Below are positions 1 through 6,579 of a stretch of DNA of 7,590 bases, in pieces. Origin of the DNA: Planctomycetota bacterium (GTDB taxonomy: Bacteria > Planctomycetota > Planctomycetia > Pirellulales > Thermoguttaceae). The translations under genes and the position numbers were made by a program. The notes under the pieces are model-generated. The model saw only the letters and a program-made list of their open reading frames with translations, did not search any database and was not told where the DNA came from. How positions within the stretch are numbered: the stretch's first letter is position 1; the number at the start of each line of letters is the position of its first letter. The stretch lies in contig JANXQG010000342.1 in assembly GCA_025356915.1 (NCBI GenBank), positions 1 to 7,590 of the forward strand. The letters run 5' to 3'.

Positions 1-915
1 GCCGCGCCAGGCTCGCCGCTCGAACCGACCGACACCTGGACCGAACATTTCGCCCTGGCCCTACAGGCCCAGCATGCTCGCGTGCGGGAGTTCCTTCAGG
101 TTCAGCGCGATCGCTGGCGGCAGATCGCGGCTCACTTCACCCGCCAGATCGAAACTTTACAGGCCGAGGTTCATGCCTTGCAGGCGACTAATGAAGGCCT
201 GCGGGTGGAACTCTTGACGCGGCGGGTAGAAGACAATCCGACCGAGTTGGTCGAGGACGATTCCCGCCGTTATCTGATGGCAATCGACGACATCCGCGAC
301 CTGAAGGCTCGCAACGCCGAGCTTCAGCGGCAACTACTAGAGGCTCAATCTCAGCCGGCACGAAGGGGCGCCGCGGCGATTTCGGACAGTGGCACCGATT
401 GGGAAGCTCAGAAACGTCGCTTCCTGGCGGAATTAGAGTTCGACGATCAACACGACCTCGAATCGACCGAACGGCGATTGAAAATTGAAGAGATTGTGGC
501 TCGTACGGACAAGATCATCGCTGAAAAGAATCGCGAGATCGAAGAACTACAGCATTTGCTCAACAATCAGAGCAATAGCCTCGGTTCGCTGGTCGTAGGT
601 GCTGCGGCATTGGAACAAGTACTCGACCAGGACGCGATCATCCGCGAGGAGCGACAGCGGCTTCAGCAATTGCAGGACGAGTGTCGAGCGAAACTCCGCC
701 AGGCCGAGATCGAACTTGCCATGGAGAGGGCAAGGCTTGCCCGGCGCGATGCCGAGATCGAAGAGAAGGTTCGCAATAACGATCTTCACCATTCTTCGGC
801 CAACGCCGAGGCATTAGCGCCAACGGGTAGGCCGGTTCGCGGCCGCTGGCGGACGCAGTTGGGCCTGACCGACGATGGCCCGCCGGAGTCCGAACGCAGC
901 CGCGACAGGCGATGA
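1..915 (+). CDS. Coiled-coil protein of unknown function, 5' end outside window
   Basis: The frame is open from base 1 to the TGA at 913-915, giving 304 visible codons. A GTG at 82 could serve as a start, but the open frame upstream encodes sensible protein (ending HFALALQAQHAR), so I treat the gene as cut by the window edge. The protein is hydrophilic and rich in Glu, Arg, Gln and Leu. Long coiled-coil stretches are seen at about codons 36-117, 155-190 and 212-260. A less charged hinge around codon 200 contains VVGAAALEQVLDQD. A WEAQKRRFL motif lies at codons 134-142, and a basic C-terminus contains GRWRTQLGL (281-289). No signal peptide, membrane segment or catalytic motif is visible. The WEAQKRR plus GRW...LGL layout reminds me of coiled-coil proteins found in planctomycetes, but that is from memory. 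A structural or scaffold role is possible; no function is assigned. Confidence 0.82.
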   Translation, partial: AAPGSPLEPTDTWTEHFALALQAQHARVREFLQVQRDRWRQIAAHFTRQIETLQAEVHALQATNEGLRVELLTRRVEDNPTELVEDDSRRYLMAIDDIRDLKARNAELQRQLLEAQSQPARRGAAAISDSGTDWEAQKRRFLAELEFDDQHDLESTERRLKIEEIVARTDKIIAEKNREIEELQHLLNNQSNSLGSLVVGAAALEQVLDQDAIIREERQRLQQLQDECRAKLRQAEIELAMERARLARRDAEIEEKVRNNDLHHSSANAEALAPTGRPVRGRWRTQLGLTDDGPPESERSRDRR

Positions 916-922
916 AAAATAG

Positions 923-988
923 GGCTCTTCCGGTTCCAGGTGCGGAACGCGAATAATTGTAACTTCTGCACCTAAAACCGGAAGAGCC
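923..988. mobile_element. 66-bp palindromic mini-element with ISL3-like ends (candidate MITE)
   Basis: Two inverted ends face each other. GGCTCTTCCGGTT (923-935) is perfectly complementary to 976-988. After a 2-nt mismatch, AGGTGC (938-943) pairs with GCACCT (968-973). The similarity continues weakly for about 4 nt, leaving a 24-nt centre. Ends that start GGCTCTT are typical of the ISL3 insertion-sequence family, which makes 8-bp target duplications. Here the 8 bases on the left (915-922, AAAAATAG) and right (989-996, AATAATAG) agree at 7 of 8 positions. No transposase is present, so at most this is a non-autonomous remnant or MITE. It sits directly against the stop codon of the upstream gene. 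The same structure could act as a terminator in either direction. Confidence 0.55.
923..988. terminator. Possible bidirectional terminator formed by the palindrome
   Basis: The 13-bp perfect stem plus 6-bp inner stem begins 7 nt after the upstream stop codon. The stem is GC-rich and is followed by AATAATAG rather than a clean T-run, so it is not a classic intrinsic terminator. Its position between two genes makes a transcription-ending or mRNA 3'-end protecting role plausible. Confidence 0.3.
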
Positions 989-996
989 AATAATAG

Positions 997-1113
997 CAGA
1001 CTCTCTCCGGTGCAAGTTATGGCCTAAAGTATACTTAGAGCCTGCACTGGAATCTCAGAGAATGACATAATTCCTTGCCCCCCCCCCATTCCGCACTGAA
1101 AGCGTATCCCGCC
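997..1113 (+). promoter_or_regulatory. Upstream region of the cheR-like gene: hairpin, TATACT box, C10 tract
   Basis: CCGGTGCA (1007-1014) pairs with TGCACTGG (1043-1050) through eight pairs, one of them G-U. GGC (1021-1023) pairs with GCC (1040-1042). The loop holds a 10-bp perfect palindrome, AAGTATACTT (1027-1036). TATACT at 1030-1035 could be a -10 box, but I see no good -35 at normal spacing. Ten consecutive C occur at 1078-1087, 26 nt before the preferred ATG. No clear ribosome-binding site precedes that ATG. The region probably holds the promoter of the downstream genes, but this is inferred from position more than from sequence. Confidence 0.3.
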
Positions 1114-2022
1114 ATGGCCAACGACACATGTCTCTTTCCCGGGCAAAAGTTGCCGGAAATGCCTTCACCCGTCAAGATGTCCAGCAACCACGACATGGAC
1201 CAAGTAACCGACGCCCAATTGGCAAGCTTTGCCGACTTGATCTATGGCCGAACAGGGATCCGAGTCTCTCCGCAGAAGAAGATGCTGCTTTCCAACCGCC
1301 TTCGCCGCCGCCTGCGGGAAACGCAAATCGCCTCCTTCGGCGATTACTACAAGCACATCGTGCAACTCAAGCCGAGCGATCCGGAATGGGATGCCCTGGT
1401 CCAGGAAATCACAACCCACGAGACCTTCCTGTTCCGCGACGAATCGCAATGGAACTGGTTCCGCAAAAATTACCTGCTAAGTTGCGCTTCGGGCAAGCCG
1501 CCGGGCGGCGTCAAGGAAACCCTGCGGGTATGGTCGGCCGCATGCAGCACCGGTGACGAGCCTTACACCATCGCCTGCTCGATTGCCGCCTCGCTTTCCA
1601 GTGGGAAGAAGTGGAATATTCGCGTGCTGGGCACCGATATCGGCCTGGGCGCGATGCAACAGTGCCAGCAGGCGACCTTCTCCGAACGCTCGATGCGACT
1701 CGTGCCCGAGGATTTCAAGAGCCGCTTTTTCACCAAGCTTCCCGGCTCACCGCTGTGGAAGGCTAAACCGATACTCACGGAGATGATCAGCTTTCGCCAG
1801 CACAACCTGCTAAACCGGCTGAGCGAACCGCCATTTGACATTGTGTTTCTCAAAAATGTGCTGATCTACTTCGACGCCGCTTCCAAGAAACGCGTCATGG
1901 AGCACGTTCGCGCGGCGGTCCGTCCCGGCGGCATGCTGGTGACCGGCGCGGCCGAAGGTGTTGCGGAATATCTCCGAGAATTCAAGTGCCTGCAATCCTG
2001 GCTGCATCAACGGCCAGGTTAA
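1114..2022 (+). CDS. cheR: CheR-type protein-glutamate O-methyltransferase
   Basis: This enzyme class transfers a methyl group from S-adenosylmethionine to glutamates of chemoreceptors in the cytoplasm. From ATG 1114 the product is 302 residues, close to the usual length. The N-terminal helical domain starts near residue 32 (DAQLASFADLIYGRTGI). THETFLFRD (101-109) matches the conserved THET-FFRD region. The SAM-binding motif is WSAACSTGDEPYTIA (140-154), and the adenosine-binding acidic residue is in GTDIG (173-177). NVLIYFD (248-254) and GGMLVTGAAE (272-281) complete the fold. The family usually has C/R-R-N before VLIYF; here it is L-K-N, a mild change. The start is uncertain: a TTG at 1075 extends the frame by 13 residues, and ATGs at 1159, 1177 and 1195 would shorten the non-conserved leader. 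None has a good ribosome-binding site. No receptor, CheB or other chemotaxis gene is in view. The next gene starts 7 nt after the stop. Confidence 0.9.
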   Translation: MANDTCLFPGQKLPEMPSPVKMSSNHDMDQVTDAQLASFADLIYGRTGIRVSPQKKMLLSNRLRRRLRETQIASFGDYYKHIVQLKPSDPEWDALVQEITTHETFLFRDESQWNWFRKNYLLSCASGKPPGGVKETLRVWSAACSTGDEPYTIACSIAASLSSGKKWNIRVLGTDIGLGAMQQCQQATFSERSMRLVPEDFKSRFFTKLPGSPLWKAKPILTEMISFRQHNLLNRLSEPPFDIVFLKNVLIYFDAASKKRVMEHVRAAVRPGGMLVTGAAEGVAEYLREFKCLQSWLHQRPG

Positions 2023-2029
2023 TTGAAAA

Positions 2030-3241
2030 ATGACGACTTCCAAGAAACTGATCTTCTCTGGGGTGGCTGCGATTGTGGCGATCGGTGCCGGGAGTTGGTA
2101 CGCACTGCATTTGGCCAGCCGCGGCGATGATTCGCTCCACGTCTCTGGCAACATTGAGGCCATCGAAGTGGCCATCAGCTTCAAAATTCCCGGCCGTGTC
2201 GACAAACGCTACGTTGACGAGGGTGAACCGGTATACGCGGGCAAGCCGGTGGCCCAATTGGAAACGGCCGATCTGCAAGCCGATCTGGCCCTTCGCCACG
2301 GCGAATTGCAAGCGGTCGAGGCCGCCCTGGCCGAGTTGGTGGCTGGCTCTCGGCCCGACGAAATCGCCGCCGCCGCCGCCGCCATGCAGAAGGCCCAGGC
2401 CAATTACGCCACGTTGAAAACCGGTAGCCGTCCCCAGGAAATTGCCGCCTCCGAGGCAGAATTCCACGCATCTGAAGCCGATCGCGAGCACCTCAAAAGC
2501 GACCTCGATCGGGCCGAAAAACTCCAAAGAACCAGCCCGGGGGCAATTACGCCCGAACAATTCGATCTGGCTTATGCCGCCTACCGAATGGCCAATAATC
2601 GCTATCTCCAGGCGATGAAACGCTACGAGATGGTCAAAGAAGGCCCGCGTCAGGAAGACGTCCAGCAGGGTAAGGCCGCCATGGAACAGGCCCAGGCCCA
2701 GTATCGCCTCGTTAAGGAAGGTCCGCGAAAAGAGGTCGTCGATCAGGCCCGGGCCAAAGTCCGGCAGGCCAAGGCCGCGGTGCAGGCCGCCGAGACGAGG
2801 CTCGGTTACGCCACCGTGAACTCGCCGCTGACGGGAGCGGTCCTATCAAAGAATATTGAACCGGGGGAGTATGTTGCTCCCGGCACGCCGGTGGTTACGG
2901 TGGCCGATATCGAGAATGTTTGGCTGCGGGCCTACGTCGACGAGCGCGATCTGGGCAAACGTAATATCGCCCTCGGCACCGAGGCCGAGATCACCACCGA
3001 CGCCTATCCCAACAAGATATACAAGGGCCGAGTCTCCTTCATCTCGTCGGAACAGGAGTTCACGCCCAAGGCCGTGCAGACCAATCGCGAGCGAGTGAAG
3101 TTCGTCTATCGGATCAAAATCGACCTGAAGAATCCGGACAAGGAGCTGAAACCCGGAATGCCGGCAGATGCCCGAATCGGAAAATCCGAAATACGAAGCA
3201 CGAAATCCGAAACAAATACAAAATACCAAGAAGGCAAATGA
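2030..3241 (+). CDS. ybhG: HlyD-family periplasmic adaptor of ABC efflux pump (YbhG-like)
   Basis: This is a membrane-fusion protein that links an inner-membrane ABC transporter to an outer-membrane exit. The 403 residues include an N-terminal anchor (about 6-29) and a first lipoyl half (about 38-80, with GNIEAIEVAISFKIPGRV). A long alpha-helical hairpin spans about 80-258. The second lipoyl half follows (TVNSPLTGAVLSKNIEPGE, 262-280), then a beta-barrel with VWLRAYVDERDL (297-308) and EFTPKAVQT (343-351). The last two motifs match E. coli YbhG closely from memory. The hairpin carries four repeats of a G-x-R-x-x-E/D-x pattern near residues 106, 132, 205 and 231. Six GCC codons in a row (2366-2383) encode Ala 113-118. 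The family normally ends near PGMPADARI (376-383); about 19 extra residues are encoded by an AT-rich repeat. The start follows the cheR stop by 7 nt, with only a weak AGG as ribosome-binding site. Confidence 0.92.
   Translation: MTTSKKLIFSGVAAIVAIGAGSWYALHLASRGDDSLHVSGNIEAIEVAISFKIPGRVDKRYVDEGEPVYAGKPVAQLETADLQADLALRHGELQAVEAALAELVAGSRPDEIAAAAAAMQKAQANYATLKTGSRPQEIAASEAEFHASEADREHLKSDLDRAEKLQRTSPGAITPEQFDLAYAAYRMANNRYLQAMKRYEMVKEGPRQEDVQQGKAAMEQAQAQYRLVKEGPRKEVVDQARAKVRQAKAAVQAAETRLGYATVNSPLTGAVLSKNIEPGEYVAPGTPVVTVADIENVWLRAYVDERDLGKRNIALGTEAEITTDAYPNKIYKGRVSFISSEQEFTPKAVQTNRERVKFVYRIKIDLKNPDKELKPGMPADARIGKSEIRSTKSETNTKYQEGK
2366..2383 (+). repeat. GCC trinucleotide run, six copies
   Basis: Six GCC triplets in frame encode six alanines in the helical hairpin of the adaptor. 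Length changes here would keep the reading frame. Confidence 0.9.
3195..3238 (+). repeat. AT-rich intergenic repeat, left arm
   Basis: This stretch begins GAAGCACGAAATCCGAA and runs through an A-rich tail. It is a diverged inverted copy of 3349-3405; the other copy has about 14 extra bases in the middle. It overlaps the end of the adaptor gene and encodes its last residues and, almost at its end, the stop. Its base use is clearly unlike the rest of the gene. Similar ATCCGAA/ATACGAA repeats are frequent between genes in planctomycete genomes (recollection, not a search). Confidence 0.7.
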
Positions 3242-3407
3242 CAGAAAACCAAGGACACGGTCCTTATGACCTTGAAGACCGGAAAGCACTGAACTGATGC
3301 GGATTTTGGGTGCCATCCTGAGAAAGTCGGTATGATTCGTTTTGAACCTTGTCTTCTTTGTATTTTGAATTTATTTCGTATTTCGATATTCGTATTTCGT
3401 GCTTCCT
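3242..3407. other. Adaptor-ATPase intergenic gap
   Basis: This is the largest gap inside the efflux operon. Besides the right repeat arm it holds a small hairpin, AAGGAC (3251-3256) with GTCCTT (3260-3265) and a 3-nt loop. No convincing promoter, ribosome-binding site or small gene was seen. A short open frame from 3332 runs into the ATPase gene in another frame and looks like chance. Confidence 0.5.
3349..3405 (-). repeat. AT-rich intergenic repeat, right arm (inverted copy)
   Basis: The reverse complement begins GAAGCACGAAATACGAA, matching the left arm at 3195 except at one position. It then contains an extra ATCGAAATACGAA-like block before matching the A-rich tail again. It ends 2 nt before the ATG of the ATPase gene and leaves no room for a ribosome-binding site there. 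If transcribed, the two arms could fold into a long imperfect stem enclosing about 110 nt. Confidence 0.7.
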
Positions 3408-5408
3408 ATGATCCGTGTCCAGCACCTCACCAAGAAGTTCGAGAATATTGTGGCGATCGACGACCTATCGCTGGCCGTCGAGGAAGGCGAGATATTCGGC
3501 CTCGTCGGTCCTGACGGCGCAGGCAAGACGACGATGATGCGCCTGCTGACTTCGATCATGGACCCCGACGGGGGCGAGGCCTGGGTGGCCGGTCATCACG
3601 TCGTTCGCGAGGCCGAGGCGGTCAAGGCCGAGATCGGCTACATGAGCCAGCGTTTCGGGCTTTACGCCGACCTGACGGTGATGGAGAACCTCGACTTCTA
3701 CGCCGACATCTATAACGTACCCCGCAAGGGCCGCGACGAGCAGATTGGGCGACTGCTGGCCTTCAGCAATCTCACGCCCTTCAAGCGCCGCCTGGCGGGA
3801 AATCTTTCCGGCGGAATGAAGCAGAAGCTGGGCTTGGCCTGCACACTGGTCCACACGCCGCGGGTGCTGTTTCTGGACGAACCGACCAACGGGGTCGATC
3901 CCGTCTCGCGACGCGACTTCTGGCAAATCCTTTACCAACTGTTGCGCGAGAAGGTAACGATCTTCGTCTCCACGGCCTATCTCGACGAGGCCGAACGATG
4001 CAATCGCCTGGCCCTAATCCATCAAGGGCGGATGCTGGCCTGCGGCACGCCGGATGATGTCAAGCAATTGATGCGAGGCACGATCCTGGAAATCCGCACC
4101 CAAGAGCCTCGCCAGGCCGCCGCGGTTTTGCGGCAGCAGTTTCCTGCCGCATCGGTCGGGCTGTTTGGCGATCGCGTGCATTTTGTCAGCACGGACGGCC
4201 AGAATGAGGCTGAACACGTTGGCAAGACCTTGCGCGACGCCGGCCTCCCGCCACAATCCGTGCGAACCATTCCGCCCACGTTGGAGGACGTGTTTGTTTC
4301 GGCGATCGGGACGGGACAAAGAGCCGTAGGGTGGGACGAGCTCGCCCCCGGCGAGCGACGGCCCACCGCCATCGAAAATATTCAAAGCAATGGTGGGACG
4401 GCGCTCGCTACGCGATCGGGTCCCACCCTACCCCTACAGCCTCCCGCGGCCCCAATCGCCGTCGTCGTCGACAAGCTCGAACGCCGCTTCGGCAGTTTCA
4501 TGGCGGTGAACCAGATTAGCTTCGAGGTCAACCGTGGCGAAATCTTTGGCTTCCTTGGACCTAATGGAGCAGGCAAGTCGACCACCATCCGCATGCTCTG
4601 CGGAATCCTTGCGCCGACCGGCGGCCGTGGCAGCGTGGCTGGCTTCGATATCCGCACACAGCCCGAGGAGATCAAGGCCAACGTCGGCTATATGAGCCAG
4701 AAGTTCTCGCTCTACCAGGATCTGACGGTCGAGGAAAACATCGACTTCTACGCCGGCATTTATCGCATCGGAGCCAAGGAGAAGGCCGAGCGGAAACAAT
4801 GGGTGATCGAGATGTCGGGCCTGGAATACCATCGTCACCGGCCGACCGCGATCCTTTCCGGCGGATGGAAACAGAGGCTAGCCCTGGGCTGCGCGATCTT
4901 GCACAGGCCGCCGATCCTCTTCCTCGACGAACCAACCTCCGGTGTCGATCCTATCAGCCGCCGCCAGTTCTGGGACTTGATTTATCAATTATCCAGCGAA
5001 GGCGTGACCGTCTTCGTCACCACGCATTACATGGATGAAGCCGAGTATTGCGACCGGCTGGCGTTGATCTATCGCGGCGAACTGATCGCCCAAGGCACGC
5101 CGGAAAAGCTCAAGCACGAGGCCATGCAGGAGGACGTGCTGGAGGTGGTCTGCGAGCGTCCCGAGGCGGCCATGGAGGCATTGGCCGGACTGGTCTCGGT
5201 GAAGGAAGTCGCATTGTTCGGCAATAGCTTGCACCTGGTGGCCAAAGACGGTGATCGTGCGGCTGCTGAAACTCGTTCGCGACTGGCCGAACAGGGGTTT
5301 CGCGTGCAGCAGATCGAGAGGATCGTGCCGTCGCTAGAGGATGTCTTCGTTTCGCTGATTGAAGCCCGCGACCGCGCAGAACAGCCGCAGGAGGAGGTGC
5401 GACGATGA
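3408..5408 (+). CDS. ybhF: Tandem-domain ABC transporter ATPase (YbhF-like)
   Basis: This cytoplasmic ATPase powers the ABC-2 permeases downstream; both nucleotide-binding domains are fused in one 666-residue chain. Domain 1 has Walker A GPDGAGKTT (34-42), signature LSGGM (133-137) and Walker B VLFLDEP (153-159). Its H-loop reads FVSTAYLDEAE, with Ala190 in place of the catalytic switch His. Domain 2 is canonical: GPNGAGKST (384-392), LSGGW (483-487), ILFLDEP (503-509) and FVTTHYMDEAE with His540. Each domain is followed by a small regulatory domain ending in a P-S/T-LEDVFVS motif (about 290-298 and 641-649). The E. coli YbhF N-domain also has GPDGAGKTT and lacks the His, so the asymmetry is a family trait. 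The linker at 307-341 is encoded by a REP-like inverted repeat. ATG 3408 is preferred over the GTG at 3399, which lies in a repeat. The end overlaps the next gene by 4 nt. Confidence 0.95.
   Translation: MIRVQHLTKKFENIVAIDDLSLAVEEGEIFGLVGPDGAGKTTMMRLLTSIMDPDGGEAWVAGHHVVREAEAVKAEIGYMSQRFGLYADLTVMENLDFYADIYNVPRKGRDEQIGRLLAFSNLTPFKRRLAGNLSGGMKQKLGLACTLVHTPRVLFLDEPTNGVDPVSRRDFWQILYQLLREKVTIFVSTAYLDEAERCNRLALIHQGRMLACGTPDDVKQLMRGTILEIRTQEPRQAAAVLRQQFPAASVGLFGDRVHFVSTDGQNEAEHVGKTLRDAGLPPQSVRTIPPTLEDVFVSAIGTGQRAVGWDELAPGERRPTAIENIQSNGGTALATRSGPTLPLQPPAAPIAVVVDKLERRFGSFMAVNQISFEVNRGEIFGFLGPNGAGKSTTIRMLCGILAPTGGRGSVAGFDIRTQPEEIKANVGYMSQKFSLYQDLTVEENIDFYAGIYRIGAKEKAERKQWVIEMSGLEYHRHRPTAILSGGWKQRLALGCAILHRPPILFLDEPTSGVDPISRRQFWDLIYQLSSEGVTVFVTTHYMDEAEYCDRLALIYRGELIAQGTPEKLKHEAMQEDVLEVVCERPEAAMEALAGLVSVKEVALFGNSLHLVAKDGDRAAAETRSRLAEQGFRVQQIERIVPSLEDVFVSLIEARDRAEQPQEEVRR
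4326..4431. repeat. Inverted REP-like pair (BIME-like) inside the ybhF coding region
   Basis: The outer ends GTAGGGTGGGAC (4326-4337) and GTCCCACCCTAC (4420-4431) are perfect inverted repeats. Further in, 4351-4367 matches the reverse complement of 4392-4408 at 15 of 17 positions. The 24-nt centre is AT-richer. Each arm also folds alone. The left arm pairs GGTGGG (4330-4335) with CCCACC (4362-4367) around an inner hairpin, GCTCGCC-CCC-GGCGAGC (4340-4356). The right arm pairs GGTGGGAC (4392-4399) with GTCCCACC (4420-4427). Both units start 5'-GTAG at the outer end. GTAG is the tetranucleotide next to REP hairpins that REP-associated tyrosine transposases recognise. The repeat is translated in frame as the linker between the two ATPase domains. 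Confidence 0.8.
5393..5398 (+). promoter_or_regulatory. Strong Shine-Dalgarno site for ybhS
   Basis: GGAGGT lies 6 nt before the ATG at 5405, inside the last codons of ybhF. It is the only strong ribosome-binding site seen at a gene start in this window. With the ATGA overlap it points to translational coupling of ATPase and permease. Confidence 0.8.
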
Positions 5409-6541
5409 ACACCCGACGCGTGAGGGCCGTAGCCCGCAAAGAGTTCCTGCATATCCTCCGCGACCCACGAAGCCTGGGCATGGCGATCGCCATCCCGATG
5501 CTGATGCTATTGCTGTTCGGCTTCGCCTTGACGTTGGACGTTGACCACGTGCCACTGGTGGTTTGGGACCAGAGCCACACGCCCGACAGCCGGGAACTAG
5601 TGAGCCACTTTGCCGGCTCGCCCTACTTCTCGCTCGTGCGTTACATCGATAACGAGCGCGACATGGACCGCGCCATCGACTCCGGCGAGGCTCTGATGGG
5701 CTTGGTGATTCCCTACGATTTCGCACGGCAGCTGGCCACCGACACCAAGGCCCCGTTGGAAGTGGCCATCTCGGGCGTTGACTCGAACACAGCCACGATT
5801 GCCCTGGGCTATGCAGACGCAATCATGGAGATCTACTCGCAGAAGTGGATGATCCGCCGCATCGGCCGCCTTGGTCCGATGAAAGTCCGCATTCCGCTGG
5901 AGGTCCGCGGCCGAGTCTGGTTCAATGCCGACCTGGAGTCGAAGAACTATATCGTGCCTGGACTGATCGCCGTAATCATGATGGTCATTGCCGCCATGCT
6001 CACCTCGCTTTGCTTTGCACGGGAGTGGGAGCGGGGCACCATGGAACAACTCATTTCCACACCGGTACAAGGCTCCGAATTGATCCTCGGCAAGCTCATA
6101 CCCTATTTCGCGGTCGGCTTACTCGACATGGTGCTGGCAGTCCTCCTTGGGCAGTTCATGTTCCAGATTCCACTCCGTGGCAATGTCGCCTTGCTATTCG
6201 GCGTGGCCTCGATATTTCTCGTTGGCGTGTTGACGATGGGCATCCTCATCAGCATTGTCACCAAGTCCCAACTTCTGGCGAGCCAGTTGGCCATGACGAC
6301 AACCTTCCTGCCAGCCTTCCTGCTTTCTGGGTTTATTTTCGCAATTGTCAATATGCCCCGGCCAATCCAGTGGATCACGTATCTCGTGCCGGCGCGCTAT
6401 TTCATCGGCATCCTCAAGGGGATTTATCTCAAGGGCGTGGGCCTGGAAATCCTCGCCATGGACACGATTCTGTTGATCGTTTTCGCCATGACGATGGTGT
6501 TTCTGGCCCAGTGGAAGTTCAAAAAGAAATTGACTCCCTAA
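5405..6541 (+). CDS. ybhS: ABC-2 type efflux permease (YbhS-like)
   Basis: This is an inner-membrane subunit of the efflux pump, expected to pair with the second permease and be driven by the tandem ATPase. The 378 residues match the E. coli YbhS length (377 from memory). The N-terminal amphipathic segment RKEFLHILRDPRSL (11-24) is the usual contact region with the ATPase. Membrane segments are predicted at about 24-44, 182-203, 228-253, 260-286, 291-315 and 348-370. A large periplasmic domain (about 45-180) holds SGVDSNTATIALGY (123-136). The family hallmark AREWERGTMEQLISTP (205-220) follows TM2, and LPARYF-like VPARYF (328-333) lies before TM6. The start overlaps the ybhF stop (ATGA) and has a strong ribosome-binding site. 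The gene looks intact. Confidence 0.95.
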   Translation: MNTRRVRAVARKEFLHILRDPRSLGMAIAIPMLMLLLFGFALTLDVDHVPLVVWDQSHTPDSRELVSHFAGSPYFSLVRYIDNERDMDRAIDSGEALMGLVIPYDFARQLATDTKAPLEVAISGVDSNTATIALGYADAIMEIYSQKWMIRRIGRLGPMKVRIPLEVRGRVWFNADLESKNYIVPGLIAVIMMVIAAMLTSLCFAREWERGTMEQLISTPVQGSELILGKLIPYFAVGLLDMVLAVLLGQFMFQIPLRGNVALLFGVASIFLVGVLTMGILISIVTKSQLLASQLAMTTTFLPAFLLSGFIFAIVNMPRPIQWITYLVPARYFIGILKGIYLKGVGLEILAMDTILLIVFAMTMVFLAQWKFKKKLTP

Positions 6542-6542
6542 A

Positions 6543-6579
6543 ACGGAAATTATTCCGTCCAAACGGATTGAAATCCGTT
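6543..6579. repeat. Two tandem small hairpins between the permease genes
   Basis: ACGGAA (6543-6548) pairs with TTCCGT (6553-6558) around ATTA. AACGGAT (6562-6568) pairs with ATCCGTT (6573-6579) around TGAA. The two hairpins share an ACGGA/TCCGT core and look like diverged copies of one unit. They start right after the ybhS stop and end 8 nt before the next ATG, so they fill the gap and leave no ribosome-binding site. They may act as an mRNA processing or attenuation element, or be a mobile intergenic repeat. Confidence 0.65.

Noticed and set aside
82..84. GTG at 82 as the true start of the first gene
   Set aside because: The frame continues open to the window edge with protein-like content, and no ribosome-binding site precedes the GTG.
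1982..2560. 192-codon - strand open frame opposite the adaptor gene
   Set aside because: It is antisense to a clear HlyD-family gene, and its Gly/Phe/Arg-rich content has no family motif.
3399..3407. GTG at 3399 as the start of ybhF
   Set aside because: It falls within the AT-rich repeat. The ATG at 3408 begins MIRVQHLTKKF, the normal start of such ATPase domains.
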